Shown here: positions 28,171 to 38,191 of the stretch, piece after piece
How positions within the stretch are numbered: position 1 is the stretch's first letter
How the letters are laid out: every line of letters begins with the position of its first letter
Assembly (NCBI RefSeq): GCF_014201675.1
Contig: NZ_JACHEZ010000006.1
Location: 102,251 to 166,250, forward strand
Direction of reading: 5' to 3'
Length of the DNA stretch: 64,000 nt
Source: Oceanithermus desulfurans
GTDB taxonomy: Bacteria > Deinococcota > Deinococci > Deinococcales > Marinithermaceae
Translations under genes and position numbers: made by a program
Notes under the pieces: generated by a model
Told to the model about the DNA's origin: nothing
The model's database searches: none
Seen by the model: only the letters and a program-made list of their open reading frames with translations

Positions 28171-31100
28171 ATGGCCGAAGAGCGACTGTTTCAACCCGTC
28201 GAAGACGTGCACTTCCCCAAGCTCGAGGAGGCGGTGCTCGAGTTCTGGCGCACGCACCGCATCGTCGAGAAGAGCTTTGCGGCCAACGAAGGGGCCGAGC
28301 AGTACACCTTCTACGAGGGCCCGCCGACGGCCAACGGCCGCCCCGGGGTGCACCACGCGCAGGCGCGCAGCTACAAGGACCTCTTCCCCCGCTTCAAACT
28401 GATGCAGGGCTACCACGTCCCCCGCAAGGCCGGCTGGGACACCCACGGCCTGCCGGTGGAACTGGAGGTCGAGAAGAAGCTGGGCCTGGGGCACAAACGC
28501 GAGATCGAAGCCTACGGCATCGACCGCTTCAACGAAGCCTGCCGCGCCTCGGTCTTCGAGTACGAGGGTGAGTGGCGCAAGTTTACCGAGCGCATCGCCT
28601 TTTGGGTCGACCTCGACGACGCCTACCGCACCCTCGACCCCAGCTACATCGAGTCGGTCTGGTGGAGCTTGGGGGAGCTATGGAAGAAGGACCTGCTCTA
28701 CCGCGACTACAAGGTGGTGCCCTACTGCCCCCGCTGCGGCACGCCGCTTTCGAGCCACGAGGTCGCCCAGGGCTACGCCGAGATCACCGACCCCTCGGTC
28801 TTCGTCCGCTTCCCGCTCAAGCAGCCCGAGGCCTTGGGCCTGGGGGGCGAAACGGTAAGCCTGCTCGTCTGGACGACCACCCCCTGGACGCTTCCCGGCA
28901 ACGCCGCCGCCGCGCTCAACCCCGACTTCGACTACGCCGCCTTCCGCGTCGGCGACGAGGTGCTCGTCCTCGAGGAAGGGCTGGGGCGGCGGATCCTGGG
29001 CGAGGAGACCGAGGTGGTGCGGCGCTGGAAGGGCCGCGAACTCGAAGGGCTCGACTACACGCCTCCCTTCGACTTTGTCCACGCCGAGACGCGCGCCTGG
29101 TACACCGTCCTCGCCGACTACGTCACCAAGGACGACGGCACCGGCATCGTGCACCAGGCCCCGGCCTTCGGGGCCGAGGACATGGAGGTGGCGCGCCGTT
29201 ACGGCCTGCCGGTCCTGCGCACCGTCGACGACGAGGGCAAGCTGACCGTCGGCCCCTGGAAGGGGCTGTTCTTCCGCGAGGCCAACAAGGAGATCGTGCG
29301 CGACCTGCGCGACCGCGGCCTGCTCTTGAAGCGCGAGGACTACCTGCACAACTACCCCCACTGCTGGCGCTGCAAGACGCCGCTGATGTACTACGCCACC
29401 GATACCTGGTTCATCAAGAACACCGCCTACAAGGACCGCCTGATCGAGCTCAACGAACAGATCAACTGGGTGCCCGAGCACATCAAGCACGGTCGCTACG
29501 GCGACTGGCTCAAGAACCTGGTGGACTGGGCGCTCTCGCGCAACCGTTACTGGGGCACCCCGCTGCCCATCTGGGTCTGCGAGGACTGCGGCAAGGAGGA
29601 GCTGATCGGCAGCTTCGCCGAACTCGAGCGCCGCTGGGGCCGTCCCCTGCCCGCGGACTTCGACCCCCACCGGCCCCACGTGGACGCCATCGAGCTGACC
29701 TGCGAAGGCTGCGGCGGCACCATGAAGCGGGTTCCCTACGTGATCGACGTCTGGTACGACTCAGGGTCCATGCCCTTCGCCCAGCACCACCACCCGTTCG
29801 AGAACCGGGAGGTCTTTGCGCGCAGCTTCCCCGCCGACTTCATCTCCGAGGGCATCGACCAGACCCGTGGCTGGTTCAACAGCCTGCACCAGCTGGGCAC
29901 GATGCTCTTCGACTCGGTGGCCTTCAAGAACGTGATCTGCCACGGCCTGATGCTCGACGAGGCGGGGCTGAAGATGTCGAAGTCGCGCGGCAACGTCGTG
30001 GATCCCTGGTCCATCATCTCCGAGTTCGGCGCCGACGCCCTGCGTTGGTACGTCTACGTCTCCGCGCCGCCCGAGGCCAACCGCCGCTTCGGGCCCAACC
30101 TGGTGCGCGACGTGGTGCGCGACTATTTCCTGACGCTGTGGAATACCTACAAGTTCTTCGTCACCTACGCCAACCTCGACCGCCCCGACCTCGCCTCCCC
30201 GCCCCCGGTGGCCGAGCGGCCCGAGATGGACCGCTGGCTGGTGGCGCGGCTGCAGGAGCTGGTGCGTCAGGTGACCGAACGCCTCGAGGCCTACGATCCC
30301 ACGGGCAGCGCCCGGGCGCTCCGGCGCTTCGTCGTCGAGGAGCTCTCCCAGTGGTACGTGCGCCGGAACCGGCGCCGCTTCTGGAAGAACGAGGACGCGG
30401 CCGACCGTGAGGCCGCCTACGCCACGCTCTGGGAGGCCCTGGTCACGGTCACGCACCTGACGGCCCCCTTCACCCCCTACTTGGCCGAGGCGCTCTACCA
30501 GAACCTGGTGCGCTCGGTGCGCGAAGACGCCCCCGAATCCGTGCACCTGGCCCGCTGGCCCCGTGCCGAGGCGGCGCTCGAGGACCGCGAGCTGGTGCGC
30601 TGGATGGACGCGGTCATCGAGGTCGTGGACCTGGCCCGCTCCGCGCGCGCCAAGTCGGGGGTGAAGACCCGCATTCCCCTGCCCGAGCTGCTCGTGACCG
30701 CCCCCTCGGCCGAGGCCCGCCAGGGGCTCGAGCACTTCGCCGCCGAGCTGGCCGACGAGCTGAACGTGAAGCGGGTGCGCGTGGCCGAGCCCGACGAAAC
30801 CCTGCTCAGCTACCGGGTCAAACCCAACCTGCCCAAGCTGGGTCCCAAGTACGGCCGCGACCTGCCCCGGCTGCGGCAGGCCCTGGCGGCCGCCGACCCC
30901 GCGCAGGTGGCCCGCGCCGTGCGCGAGGGCCGCGCCGTCGAGCTCGAAGATTTCGTGCTGGAGCCCGACGAGGTGCTCATCGAGGCGACGGCCCCCGAAG
31001 GCTACGTCGCCCTCGAGAAGGGGGGCTACCTGGCCGCGCTCGACACCCGCTACGACGAGGGACTCTACCTCGAGGGGCTGGCCCGCGAGCTGGTGCGGGC

Positions 31101-31326
31101 GCTGCAGCAGGCGCGCAAGGAGATGGACCTGCACGTCGCCGACCGCATCCGGGTGGGTTTCGAGGCCTCGGGCCGCTTCGCCCGCGCGCTCGAGGCCTAC
31201 GGCAGCCGCATCGCCGAAGAGACGCTGGCGCTCGAGCTCGCCGCGGGCGCGCTTCCCGGCGCCTTCGAAACGCACATCGAAGACGCCGAGGACGGCCAGG
31301 TGCGCTTCTGGATCCAGCGGGTCTGA
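28171..31326 (+). CDS. ileS: Isoleucyl-tRNA synthetase
   Basis: A 1051-residue class I synthetase. HIGH-type motif is PGVHHAQ (about 58-64), the CP1 editing domain (about 190-390) contains [11 protein letters not shown] and [14 protein letters not shown], and KMSKSRGN is near residue 595. Internal zinc cysteines ([23 protein letters not shown]) are present. At this length and with a long C-terminal region it resembles the eukaryote-like (type 2) IleRS class, which is often mupirocin-resistant; that is inference. ATG with GAGGAGG; controlled by the T-box leader. Confidence 0.98.
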   Translation: MAEERLFQPVEDVHFPKLEEAVLEFWRTHRIVEKSFAANEGAEQYTFYEGPPTANGRPGVHHAQARSYKDLFPRFKLMQGYHVPRKAGWDTHGLPVELEVEKKLGLGHKREIEAYGIDRFNEACRASVFEYEGEWRKFTERIAFWVDLDDAYRTLDPSYIESVWWSLGELWKKDLLYRDYKVVPYCPRCGTPLSSHEVAQGYAEITDPSVFVRFPLKQPEALGLGGETVSLLVWTTTPWTLPGNAAAALNPDFDYAAFRVGDEVLVLEEGLGRRILGEETEVVRRWKGRELEGLDYTPPFDFVHAETRAWYTVLADYVTKDDGTGIVHQAPAFGAEDMEVARRYGLPVLRTVDDEGKLTVGPWKGLFFREANKEIVRDLRDRGLLLKREDYLHNYPHCWRCKTPLMYYATDTWFIKNTAYKDRLIELNEQINWVPEHIKHGRYGDWLKNLVDWALSRNRYWGTPLPIWVCEDCGKEELIGSFAELERRWGRPLPADFDPHRPHVDAIELTCEGCGGTMKRVPYVIDVWYDSGSMPFAQHHHPFENREVFARSFPADFISEGIDQTRGWFNSLHQLGTMLFDSVAFKNVICHGLMLDEAGLKMSKSRGNVVDPWSIISEFGADALRWYVYVSAPPEANRRFGPNLVRDVVRDYFLTLWNTYKFFVTYANLDRPDLASPPPVAERPEMDRWLVARLQELVRQVTERLEAYDPTGSARALRRFVVEELSQWYVRRNRRRFWKNEDAADREAAYATLWEALVTVTHLTAPFTPYLAEALYQNLVRSVREDAPESVHLARWPRAEAALEDRELVRWMDAVIEVVDLARSARAKSGVKTRIPLPELLVTAPSAEARQGLEHFAAELADELNVKRVRVAEPDETLLSYRVKPNLPKLGPKYGRDLPRLRQALAAADPAQVARAVREGRAVELEDFVLEPDEVLIEATAPEGYVALEKGGYLAALDTRYDEGLYLEGLARELVRALQQARKEMDLHVADRIRVGFEASGRFARALEAYGSRIAEETLALELAAGALPGAFETHIEDAEDGQVRFWIQRV

Positions 31327-31344
31327 ACGCGGACGGCCAACGAC

Positions 31345-31370
31345 GGCGCCCCGGCCTGCGGGGCGCCTTT
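31345..31370 (+). terminator. Terminator after ileS
   Basis: GGCGCCCC (31345-31352) and GGGGCGCC (31360-31367) form an 8-bp stem with a 7-nt loop, followed by TTT. The convergent M50 gene ends 3 bp further on. Confidence 0.7.
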
Positions 31371-31372
31371 GG

Positions 31373-32044
31373 CTATCCGAAGATGGCGTGGAAGTACAGG
31401 CCCTGGGCCCAGTCGAGCATGCGCGAGATGGGCCCGTTGAGCTGCATGTCGGCGATGATGAGCACGAAGGTGTAGAGGGCGTAGCGGTCGAGCTGCCAGA
31501 TGAGCGGGTGGTAACGCACCGGCACCAGCGCCATGAGAATGCGCGAGCCGTCGAGCGGCGGCACCGGGACCAGGTTGAACAGCGCCAGGATCAGGTTGAT
31601 GAGCCCCGCGTAGAAGGCCACCAGGCTGAGCAGCCCGGCCCAGCCTGCGGGCTGGCCCTCGACCAGGGCGAGGTAAACGGCCTGGGGCTGGGCCTCCTTG
31701 AGGGCGTAGAGCAGGAAGCCGAACAACGCCGCCAGGGTGAGGTTGATGACGATTCCGGCGATGGAGACCGCGAAGAGGCCCGCGCGGTAGGGGCGCAGGC
31801 GCGTGGTGTCGATGGGCACCGGCTTGGCCCAGCCTACGCCCACGAAGAGGAGCAGCAACACCCCCATGGGGTCGAGGTGCTTGAGGGGGTTGAGGGTGAG
31901 GCGGCCCATCCGGCGCGCGGTGTCGTCACCGAACAGGTAGGCGGCCACCCCGTGGCCTAGCTCGTGAAGCACCAGCGAAAAGGTGAGCACGGTGACGAGG
32001 ACGACGAAGGCCAGCGGGTCTTGAGCGAGCAGTTGGATCAGCAT
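31373..32044 (-). CDS. Site-2 protease family (M50) membrane metalloprotease
   Basis: A 223-residue multi-pass membrane protein. The zinc-binding motif HELGH is at residues 27-31 inside the first transmembrane helix, and the third ligand is Asp165 in [12 protein letters not shown]. It lacks PDZ domains, like the compact Rip/SpoIVFB-like group called site-2 proteases of unknown substrate. It is the last gene of a minus-strand operon from mfd and lies 1 bp after a paralogue with a degraded active site. The full set of ligands suggests an active intramembrane protease. Confidence 0.9.
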   Translation of the reverse strand: MLIQLLAQDPLAFVVLVTVLTFSLVLHELGHGVAAYLFGDDTARRMGRLTLNPLKHLDPMGVLLLLFVGVGWAKPVPIDTTRLRPYRAGLFAVSIAGIVINLTLAALFGFLLYALKEAQPQAVYLALVEGQPAGWAGLLSLVAFYAGLINLILALFNLVPVPPLDGSRILMALVPVRYHPLIWQLDRYALYTFVLIIADMQLNGPISRMLDWAQGLYFHAIFG

Positions 32045-32045
32045 C

Positions 32046-32666
32046 TCAGAGTCCGATCAGGCGCAGCAGGGTCTGCAGCAGGCCCATCAGGCCCGCCTGA
32101 ACCGCGCCGAGCACGCCGGTGTAGCTGAGGACGAGGAAGATGAGGATGAAGCCGATCGGCCCGTAGGAGGCCAGCTGGTCCATGAAGCGCCGCGCCTCGT
32201 AGCTTCCCGCCGCGTAGATCGCGCGCGCCCCGTCGAGCGGCGGCACCGGGAAGAGGAAGACGGCCGCCTCGATGACCATCACGCCCGCCGCGACCTGCAG
32301 ACCGAAGGCGATCTGGTCGAGGCCCAGGGAACGGGGCAGCAGGCTCGCCACCAGCAGGTAGACGAAGGCGGCGAGGAGGAAGCCCACCGGCCCCGAGAGC
32401 GCCACGATCAGCCCCTTGGACCCGTTCAGGCGGAAGGGTACGCTGCGCGGCCAGCCAAAACCCAAGAGGGCCAGGAAGAGCAGGCCTAAGGGGTCGAGGT
32501 GGGTCTTGGCGTCGAGGGTGAGGAACCCCATGCGGCGCGGGAGCGCGTCGCCGTAGCGATCGGCCAGCCAGGCCTGCACCAGGTTGTGCACGACCAGGCC
32601 GAAGGCGGCGGCGGCGAAGGCCACGAGGAAGACGAGCGGCTGGCTAAGGTAAACGAGAAGTCCCAT
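32046..32666 (-). CDS. M50-like membrane protein without protease residues
   Basis: A 206-residue paralogue of the downstream gene, aligning without gaps at the start: HELGH is replaced by HNLVQ (His27 kept, Glu28 to Asn, His31 to Gln), while Asp145 in FPVPPLDGAR remains. Shared landmarks are RRMGFLTLDAKTHLDPLG against [18 protein letters not shown], and GWPRSVPF against GWAKPVPI. Five or six hydrophobic segments. It should be catalytically inactive and may be a partner, inhibitor or substrate adaptor of the active paralogue. It overlaps the CCA gene by 23 bp. Confidence 0.88.
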   Translation of the reverse strand: MGLLVYLSQPLVFLVAFAAAAFGLVVHNLVQAWLADRYGDALPRRMGFLTLDAKTHLDPLGLLFLALLGFGWPRSVPFRLNGSKGLIVALSGPVGFLLAAFVYLLVASLLPRSLGLDQIAFGLQVAAGVMVIEAAVFLFPVPPLDGARAIYAAGSYEARRFMDQLASYGPIGFILIFLVLSYTGVLGAVQAGLMGLLQTLLRLIGL

Positions 32667-35106
32667 AGTCTTCCATTAGTTTACGGGCCAACGTGAGCTC
32701 TTCCTCATAGCCGCTCACCTCGCCGCGGGCGCGCGCGGCCTCGACCTCACGCAGGATGCGGCCGACCGCCGGACCCGGCTCCATGCCCAGCTCGATCAGG
32801 TCGCGGCCGCGGAGCCGGCGCGTGGGCTTCCAGACCCACTCGGCGCGGTCGGGGAAGCGCGCAGCGAAGGCCAGGGCCAGGGCCTCGCCGCCCTCGCGCA
32901 GCGCCTCGGGCCGGTCGGGCGGCTTCTGCAGCAGCCCAAGGTGGGACAGCAACCGCTGCGGCCAGCCGAAGCGGCGGACCAGCGCCTCGGGGTCGGGGCT
33001 CGCGAGCAGCAGCAGGTAGAGGTAGGCTTCCGGAGGCACCGAGCGCTCCGGCTTCTGGGCCTCGAGGCGCTCCAAGGCGGCCCACACCTCCGCGTCGGGG
33101 CGGAATCCGTAGAGCGCCTCGAGCAGGCCGTAGCGCTCGGCCAGACGCAGCACCCGCAGCGGGCTCGGCTCGGCGAGGGCCAGCATCAGCTCGCGCCGCA
33201 GCCGGCTCGTCGCCGCGGCGCCGGGCGGACGCTTGCGCAGCTCCTCGATCTGACGCTCGGCCTCGGGGTGGAAGCGGAAGCCCAGCCGCGCCGCCAGCCG
33301 CAGGCCGCGCAGCACGCGGCTGGGGTCTTCGATGAAGCTGAGCGGGTGCAGCGGGCGGAGCGTGCGCGCTTCGAGGTCGTGCAGCCCCCCGAAGGGGTCG
33401 ATCAGCGCCTCGGGCCGCGGGGCGATCCGGTAGGCCATCGCGTTGACCGTAAAGTCGCGGCGCGCCAGGTCGCGGTTGAGGGTGCTGGGCCGTACCCGCG
33501 GCAGGGCGCCGGGGCTCGGGTACTCCTCCTCGCGCGCGGTCGCCAGGTCCACCTCGACCCCGGTGCCCAGCCGCGCGTGCGCGGTGCCGAAGGCGAAGTG
33601 GACCCCGTAGCTGCCGCCGAAGCGCCGGGTCAGGAACTGCGCCACCTCTCCGGGGTCCAGGCCCTCGAGGACCAGGTCGACGTCGGGGCTGGCCTCCCCT
33701 AGCAAAGCGTCGCGCACCGCGCCGCCCACCAGGTAGAGGGCGCCGCGGGGATAGGCCTCGGCCAGGGCGTCGAGAACCTCGCGCACCCCTTCGGAAAGGC
33801 CTTCGCGCACGCGTTCGGTCCAGGCCGCCTGCTCGGCGGGGGGCATGCGGTAGAGGTCGGTGCGGGTGAAGATGCCCTTCGCGCGGCCCTCTTCGTCGAG
33901 GACGAGCACGCGGCCGGCCCCTTCCTTGAGGGCGCGCCGCGCCTCCGAAAGGGGCGCGTCCTCGGGGAGCGTGCGCGGGACGGTGGCGAAACCGCGCACC
34001 GCCCCCGAGCCCATGCCGTAGCGCACGGCCCGCTCGAGGTCGCGTCGGCGCACGACGCCGACGACGCGGCCCTCCTCGTCGGTCACCGGCAGCCCCCCAA
34101 AGCCGCGCTGGCGCATCCGCACCAGGGCCTCCTCGGCGCTGAGCTCGGCGGGCACCGTCTCCACCAGCCGCGTCATCACCTCGCTCAGGCGCGGCTCGGG
34201 CGCGAGGTAGGGCTCGAGCGCCTCCTCCACCCGCTGCAGCACCGCGCGGGGCGCGCCCTCCGCGCGCGCGAAGGCCGCGCGCGCGTGCCCGCCCCCGTCG
34301 AAGCGTTCCGAAAGCAGCCGGCCTACGTCGAGGCGGCCCTTGCTGCGGGCGATCACCAGGGTCTGACCGTCGAGGCGCAGCGCCATGAAGACGGCGTCCA
34401 CCTCGTACAGGTCGATCAGGGTGTGGGCCAGGGGGGCGAGCGCGGGTACGTAGCCTTCGTGCTCCGCCCAGGTCAGGGCGATGCGCAGGCCGCCGCGCTC
34501 GACGACCCGCAGGTGCTCCATCAGCGCCGCGAGCATCGCGCGCGCCACGGGGTCGGGGTGGCTGCGCACCCAGTCGCGCACCGCGGTGAGGCCGGCGCCG
34601 TGCTCGAGCAGCCAGGCGCCGACCTCGAGATCGGTCGCGGTGGTTCCGGGGTAGGTGAATCCGCCGGTGTCCTCCCAGAGCCCCGCGTAGGCGAGGGTGG
34701 CGTCGCCGGGGTGCGGGGCGATCCCCCGCGCCCGCATGATCTCGGCGATGACGGTGACCGTCGCCCCGAAGGGGCGCACCGCGCCGCCGCTGGCCGGCAG
34801 GTCGCCGGGGGCGCGCGGGTGGTGGTCGTAGACGACGAAGGGAACCTTCCCCACCAGGGCCTTGAACGGGCCGATCCGTTCGGGCCGGGCGGTGTCGCAG
34901 ACGATGACCCGCCCCACCTCGTCCAGGTCGACCTCGTCCTCGTCGAGGAGGGCGAGGTGGTCGGCGAAGAGCCGGGTGACCTCGCGCACCCTGCCCTCGA
35001 GCCCCCCCAGGCGCACGAGCCGCGCGCCGGGGTGCAGGTAGCGCGCCAGCACCATCGAACCCAGCGCGTCGAAGTCGAGGTTTTCGTGCCCGACGATGAC
35101 GTCCAC
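32644..35106 (-). CDS. DHH-CBS-tRNA nucleotidyltransferase fusion (CCA/A-adding type)
   Basis: An 820-residue multidomain enzyme. Domains: DHH phosphoesterase (about 1-160; GHENLDFDALGS, DHHPRAPGD), DHHA1 (about 220-300; RSKGRLDVGRLLSERFDGGGHARAA), two CBS domains (about 307-425), and a class II poly(A)/CCA nucleotidyltransferase (about 450-820) with LVGGAVRDALLG, DVDLVLEG, RRDFTVNAMAY and DPSRVLRGLRLAARL. The C-terminal half repairs tRNA 3' ends; the DHH part is probably a phosphodiesterase or RNase, and CBS may sense adenine nucleotides. The architecture is known from other thermophiles. GTG start 24 bp after mfd. Confidence 0.92.
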   Translation of the reverse strand: MDVIVGHENLDFDALGSMVLARYLHPGARLVRLGGLEGRVREVTRLFADHLALLDEDEVDLDEVGRVIVCDTARPERIGPFKALVGKVPFVVYDHHPRAPGDLPASGGAVRPFGATVTVIAEIMRARGIAPHPGDATLAYAGLWEDTGGFTYPGTTATDLEVGAWLLEHGAGLTAVRDWVRSHPDPVARAMLAALMEHLRVVERGGLRIALTWAEHEGYVPALAPLAHTLIDLYEVDAVFMALRLDGQTLVIARSKGRLDVGRLLSERFDGGGHARAAFARAEGAPRAVLQRVEEALEPYLAPEPRLSEVMTRLVETVPAELSAEEALVRMRQRGFGGLPVTDEEGRVVGVVRRRDLERAVRYGMGSGAVRGFATVPRTLPEDAPLSEARRALKEGAGRVLVLDEEGRAKGIFTRTDLYRMPPAEQAAWTERVREGLSEGVREVLDALAEAYPRGALYLVGGAVRDALLGEASPDVDLVLEGLDPGEVAQFLTRRFGGSYGVHFAFGTAHARLGTGVEVDLATAREEEYPSPGALPRVRPSTLNRDLARRDFTVNAMAYRIAPRPEALIDPFGGLHDLEARTLRPLHPLSFIEDPSRVLRGLRLAARLGFRFHPEAERQIEELRKRPPGAAATSRLRRELMLALAEPSPLRVLRLAERYGLLEALYGFRPDAEVWAALERLEAQKPERSVPPEAYLYLLLLASPDPEALVRRFGWPQRLLSHLGLLQKPPDRPEALREGGEALALAFAARFPDRAEWVWKPTRRLRGRDLIELGMEPGPAVGRILREVEAARARGEVSGYEEELTLARKLMEDYGTSRLP

Positions 35107-35130
35107 GGCAACCCCAGTCTACGCGAGGGG

Positions 35131-38097
35131 CTAGCCCAGGGCGTAGAGCACGCGCTGCAACGCCTCGGGGTAGTCCGCGGGCGCGAGGCCGCGTTTGCGC
35201 ACGCGGAAACCCGGCGGGTAACGCGTGGGCTCCACGGCGAAGGGCAGCTCGCGCAGGGCCCGGGCGTCGTAGTCGAGCGGCCAGCGGCCGACGACGAGCT
35301 GCAGATAGGCGCCGTCTTCGGTGATCGATCGCACGCCCTTCTGCTCGGCCAGGATCCGCAGGCGGGCGAGCGCGAAGAAGGCCGCGGCTTCCTGCGGTGG
35401 TTCGCCGTAGCGGGCCCTGACCTCGCGCACGATGCGGGCCAGCTCCGCGAGGCCGCGGGCCTCGGCGAGGCGGCCGTAGAGGCGGCTGCGCTCGCCGGCG
35501 TCGGGGACGTACGCCGGGGGGATGCGCGCGGAGACCGCGAGGTCGAGGGTGGTGTGCCCGGGCTTTTGGACCTCCTCGCCCTTGAGCTTGCGGATCGCCT
35601 CCGCCAGCAGCTCGGTGTACACCTCGAAGCTGACGGCCTGCACGTGGCCGTGCTGCTCCGGCCCCAGCAGGTTGCCCACCCCGCGGATCTCCATGTCCTT
35701 CTCCGCGAGACGGTGGCCGCTGCCCAGGTCGGTCAGGTCGGCGAGGGCGGCGAGCCGCCGCTCGGCGGCCTCGGTGAGCCGCGGCGGGTGGAAGAGGTAG
35801 GCGTAGGCCTCCCGCTCGCGGCGGCCGACGCGGCCGCGCAGCTGGTAGAGGCTGGCGAGGCCGAGGCGGTCGGCGCGCTCGATCAGGATGGTGTTGGCCT
35901 CGGGGATGTCGAGGCCCGACTCCACGATCGTGGTGGCGACGAGCAGGTCGAAGGCGCCGCGGGCGAAGTGGCGCATCACCTCCTCGATCTCGCGGTCCGC
36001 CATGTGCCCGTGCACCACCCCGATGCGGGCCTCCGGCAGCAGCGCCTCCAGGTAGCGGGCGCGGGCCTCGATGCTGGCGATGCGGTCGTGCACGTAGAAG
36101 GCCTTGCCGCCGCGCTCCATCTCGAAGAGCACGGCCTCCCGCACCAGCGCCGGATCGAAGGGGGCGACGACGGTCTGGATCGGCTTGCGCCCGGGGGGCG
36201 GCGTCTGGATGCTGGAAACGTCCTTCAGCCCCACCAGCGCCTGGTAGAGGGTGCGCGGGATGGGCGTGGCCGAGAGGCTGAGGACGTCGAGACCTTCGGC
36301 CATCTCCTTGATGCGCTCCTTCTGGGCGACCCCGAAGCGGTGCTCCTCGTCCACGATCAACAGGCCCAGCTGCTTGAAGCGGACGCGTTCGGAGAGCAGG
36401 CGGTGGGTACCGATCACCACGTCGATCCGCCCCTCCGCCAGCCCGGCCTCGATGCGCCGGCCCTCGGCTTCGGGGGTGAAGCGGGAGAGCAGGGCGACGC
36501 TGACGGGAAGCTCGGCGTAGCGCTCTGCGAAGGTGCGGTAGTGCTGCTCGGCGAGCAGGGTGGTGGGCGCCAGGTAGGCGACCTGACGCCCGTGCCCCAC
36601 CACCCGGTGGGCCGCGCGCAGGGCGATCTCGGTCTTACCGAACCCCACGTCGCCGCTGACGAGGCGGTCCATGGGGTGAGGGGTTTCGAGGTCGCGCAGC
36701 ACGTCCTCGAGCGCACGCGCCTGGTCTTCGGTGAGTTCGTGGGGGAAGCCCGCCTCGATGAGGGGATCCCAGTCGGGCAGCGCGGGGTAGGCCGTACCCG
36801 GCGCCTGCTGCCGCTTGGCGTAGAGAACGAGCAGGCGCTGGGCCAGCGCCTCGGCGTCGGCCTCGGCGCGGGCCTTGGCCCGCTGCCAGTCCTTCCTGCC
36901 TAGGCTGGACAGCCGCGGCGGCTCGTCCGAGGTTCCGGGGTGGCGGCGCAGCAGCGGCAGCTGCTCCACGGGGACGTAGAGCTGCCCCTCGCCGGCGTAG
37001 CGCAGGACCAGGTAGTCGCGCACCGCGCCCAGGACCTCGCGGCTTTCGAGGCCTTCGAAGCGGCCGATGCCGTGCTCGGGATGCACCAGGTAGTCGCCTA
37101 CGGTCAGGGCGCCCGGGTCTTCCGGCGCCGCCTGCAGGACGCGCCGGCTGCGCGCGTGGGCCGCCCCGCCGAAAGCGAAGAGGAGCGGCTCGGTCAGGTA
37201 GACCGTGCGCTCCTCCCGGTGGACGAAGCCACCCTCGAAGGGCGCGGGTACCAGCTGCACTCCCGGACGCTCCTCCACCGTACGCAGAGTGGCTTGCGGC
37301 AGGTCCGCGAGGTAGCGCTCGCTCAGGTAGGCGCGCGTCCTGTCGTGGCGGTAGAAGAGGACGACCCGGTAGTCCGCCTCGAGCCAGCCGCGCACGTCGG
37401 CGGCGAAGCGGTCGAGCCGCGCCCGGTACGGCGCCAGCGGCTCGAAGGGGGGGCGCTCCACCGGCCGCTCGGGTCCGCCGAGGCCGAAGGCCACGACCTC
37501 ACGCTGGGCAAGCAGAGCCCAGATCTCTTCGGACAGGGTCGCGGGGCGGTCGAGGAAGACCGTCCCCTCGTAGGCCGCCAGTGCCGCCACCGTCGCCTCC
37601 GGAGCCCGCCCCGAAGCCGGCGTCAGCACCGCCCGGGAACGCCGCTCACCGCCGACGAAGATCGCTTCGATCGTATCGCCGAAGAACTCGAGCCGCAGGT
37701 CGGCCACCTCCAGGACCTCGCCGCGCACGGTGTAGCCACCCGGCTCGTCGCGACGGTAGCCCAGTTTTTCCAGTTTGTCGAGGAGGCGGTCGCGCAGCAG
37801 GCGCTCGCCCTCGCGAAAGACCACCCGCCAGGCTTCGGGGTCGCGGGGGAACGGGCGCAGGGCGGCCGCCTGGTCAAGGAGGACGCGGCGGGCGAAGCCG
37901 TAGGCCTCGAGTCCAGGATTGACCCAGACCCCGCGCCCGAAGGCCTCGAGGTCGGCGTAGAGGCGCACGCGGTCTTCGGGGGCGACGAGGACCGTCGGCT
38001 CGGCGGCGCGGGCCCAGAGGTAGGCGCGCGCCACCTGCGGCAGGCCCGGCAGGTACCGTCCGCTGATCGCTGGGGGGGCGGTCTCCTTCACGTCCAC
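35131..38097 (-). CDS. mfd: Transcription-repair coupling factor Mfd
   Basis: A 988-residue translocase that removes RNA polymerase stalled at lesions and recruits UvrA. It has a UvrB-like N-terminal region (about 1-310), the RNA polymerase interaction domain beginning GDYLVHPEHGIGRFEGL (about 335-351), RecG-like helicase domains (GDVGFGKTEIALRAA, IVDEEHRFGVAQ, ATTIVESGLDIPEANT, QLRGRVGR) and a C-terminal D7 domain. It is about 150 residues shorter than E. coli Mfd, mainly in the N-terminal part. GTG start; head of the mfd-cca-M50-M50 operon. Confidence 0.97.
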   Translation of the reverse strand: MDVKETAPPAISGRYLPGLPQVARAYLWARAAEPTVLVAPEDRVRLYADLEAFGRGVWVNPGLEAYGFARRVLLDQAAALRPFPRDPEAWRVVFREGERLLRDRLLDKLEKLGYRRDEPGGYTVRGEVLEVADLRLEFFGDTIEAIFVGGERRSRAVLTPASGRAPEATVAALAAYEGTVFLDRPATLSEEIWALLAQREVVAFGLGGPERPVERPPFEPLAPYRARLDRFAADVRGWLEADYRVVLFYRHDRTRAYLSERYLADLPQATLRTVEERPGVQLVPAPFEGGFVHREERTVYLTEPLLFAFGGAAHARSRRVLQAAPEDPGALTVGDYLVHPEHGIGRFEGLESREVLGAVRDYLVLRYAGEGQLYVPVEQLPLLRRHPGTSDEPPRLSSLGRKDWQRAKARAEADAEALAQRLLVLYAKRQQAPGTAYPALPDWDPLIEAGFPHELTEDQARALEDVLRDLETPHPMDRLVSGDVGFGKTEIALRAAHRVVGHGRQVAYLAPTTLLAEQHYRTFAERYAELPVSVALLSRFTPEAEGRRIEAGLAEGRIDVVIGTHRLLSERVRFKQLGLLIVDEEHRFGVAQKERIKEMAEGLDVLSLSATPIPRTLYQALVGLKDVSSIQTPPPGRKPIQTVVAPFDPALVREAVLFEMERGGKAFYVHDRIASIEARARYLEALLPEARIGVVHGHMADREIEEVMRHFARGAFDLLVATTIVESGLDIPEANTILIERADRLGLASLYQLRGRVGRREREAYAYLFHPPRLTEAAERRLAALADLTDLGSGHRLAEKDMEIRGVGNLLGPEQHGHVQAVSFEVYTELLAEAIRKLKGEEVQKPGHTTLDLAVSARIPPAYVPDAGERSRLYGRLAEARGLAELARIVREVRARYGEPPQEAAAFFALARLRILAEQKGVRSITEDGAYLQLVVGRWPLDYDARALRELPFAVEPTRYPPGFRVRKRGLAPADYPEALQRVLYALG

Positions 38098-38127
38098 ATC
38101 CGAGCATAAACTTTACACCCGTTTCGT

Positions 38128-38133
38128 TAGAAT
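38128..38133 (+). promoter_or_regulatory. -10 box for the leader ORF and MFS gene
   Basis: TAGAAT, then 7 nt, then a GTG (38141) opening a 16-codon frame that ends on the MFS start codon. Confidence 0.45.
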
Positions 38134-38140
38134 GGGCTTC

Positions 38141-38191
38141 GTGCGCGCAGACGACGTCGCCAACGCTACCCGACCGAGGACGCACGAATGA
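38141..38191 (+). CDS. Candidate 16-codon leaderless upstream ORF
   Basis: GTG followed by 15 codons (VRADDVANATRPRTHE) and TGA. The TGA overlaps the ATG of the MFS gene as ATGA, the coupling arrangement used throughout this window, and TAGAAT lies 7 nt before the GTG. The peptide has no signal or membrane segment. It would place ribosomes on the MFS start region. Too short for coding statistics, so the call rests on the promoter spacing and overlap. Confidence 0.4.
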   Translation: MRADDVANATRPRTHE

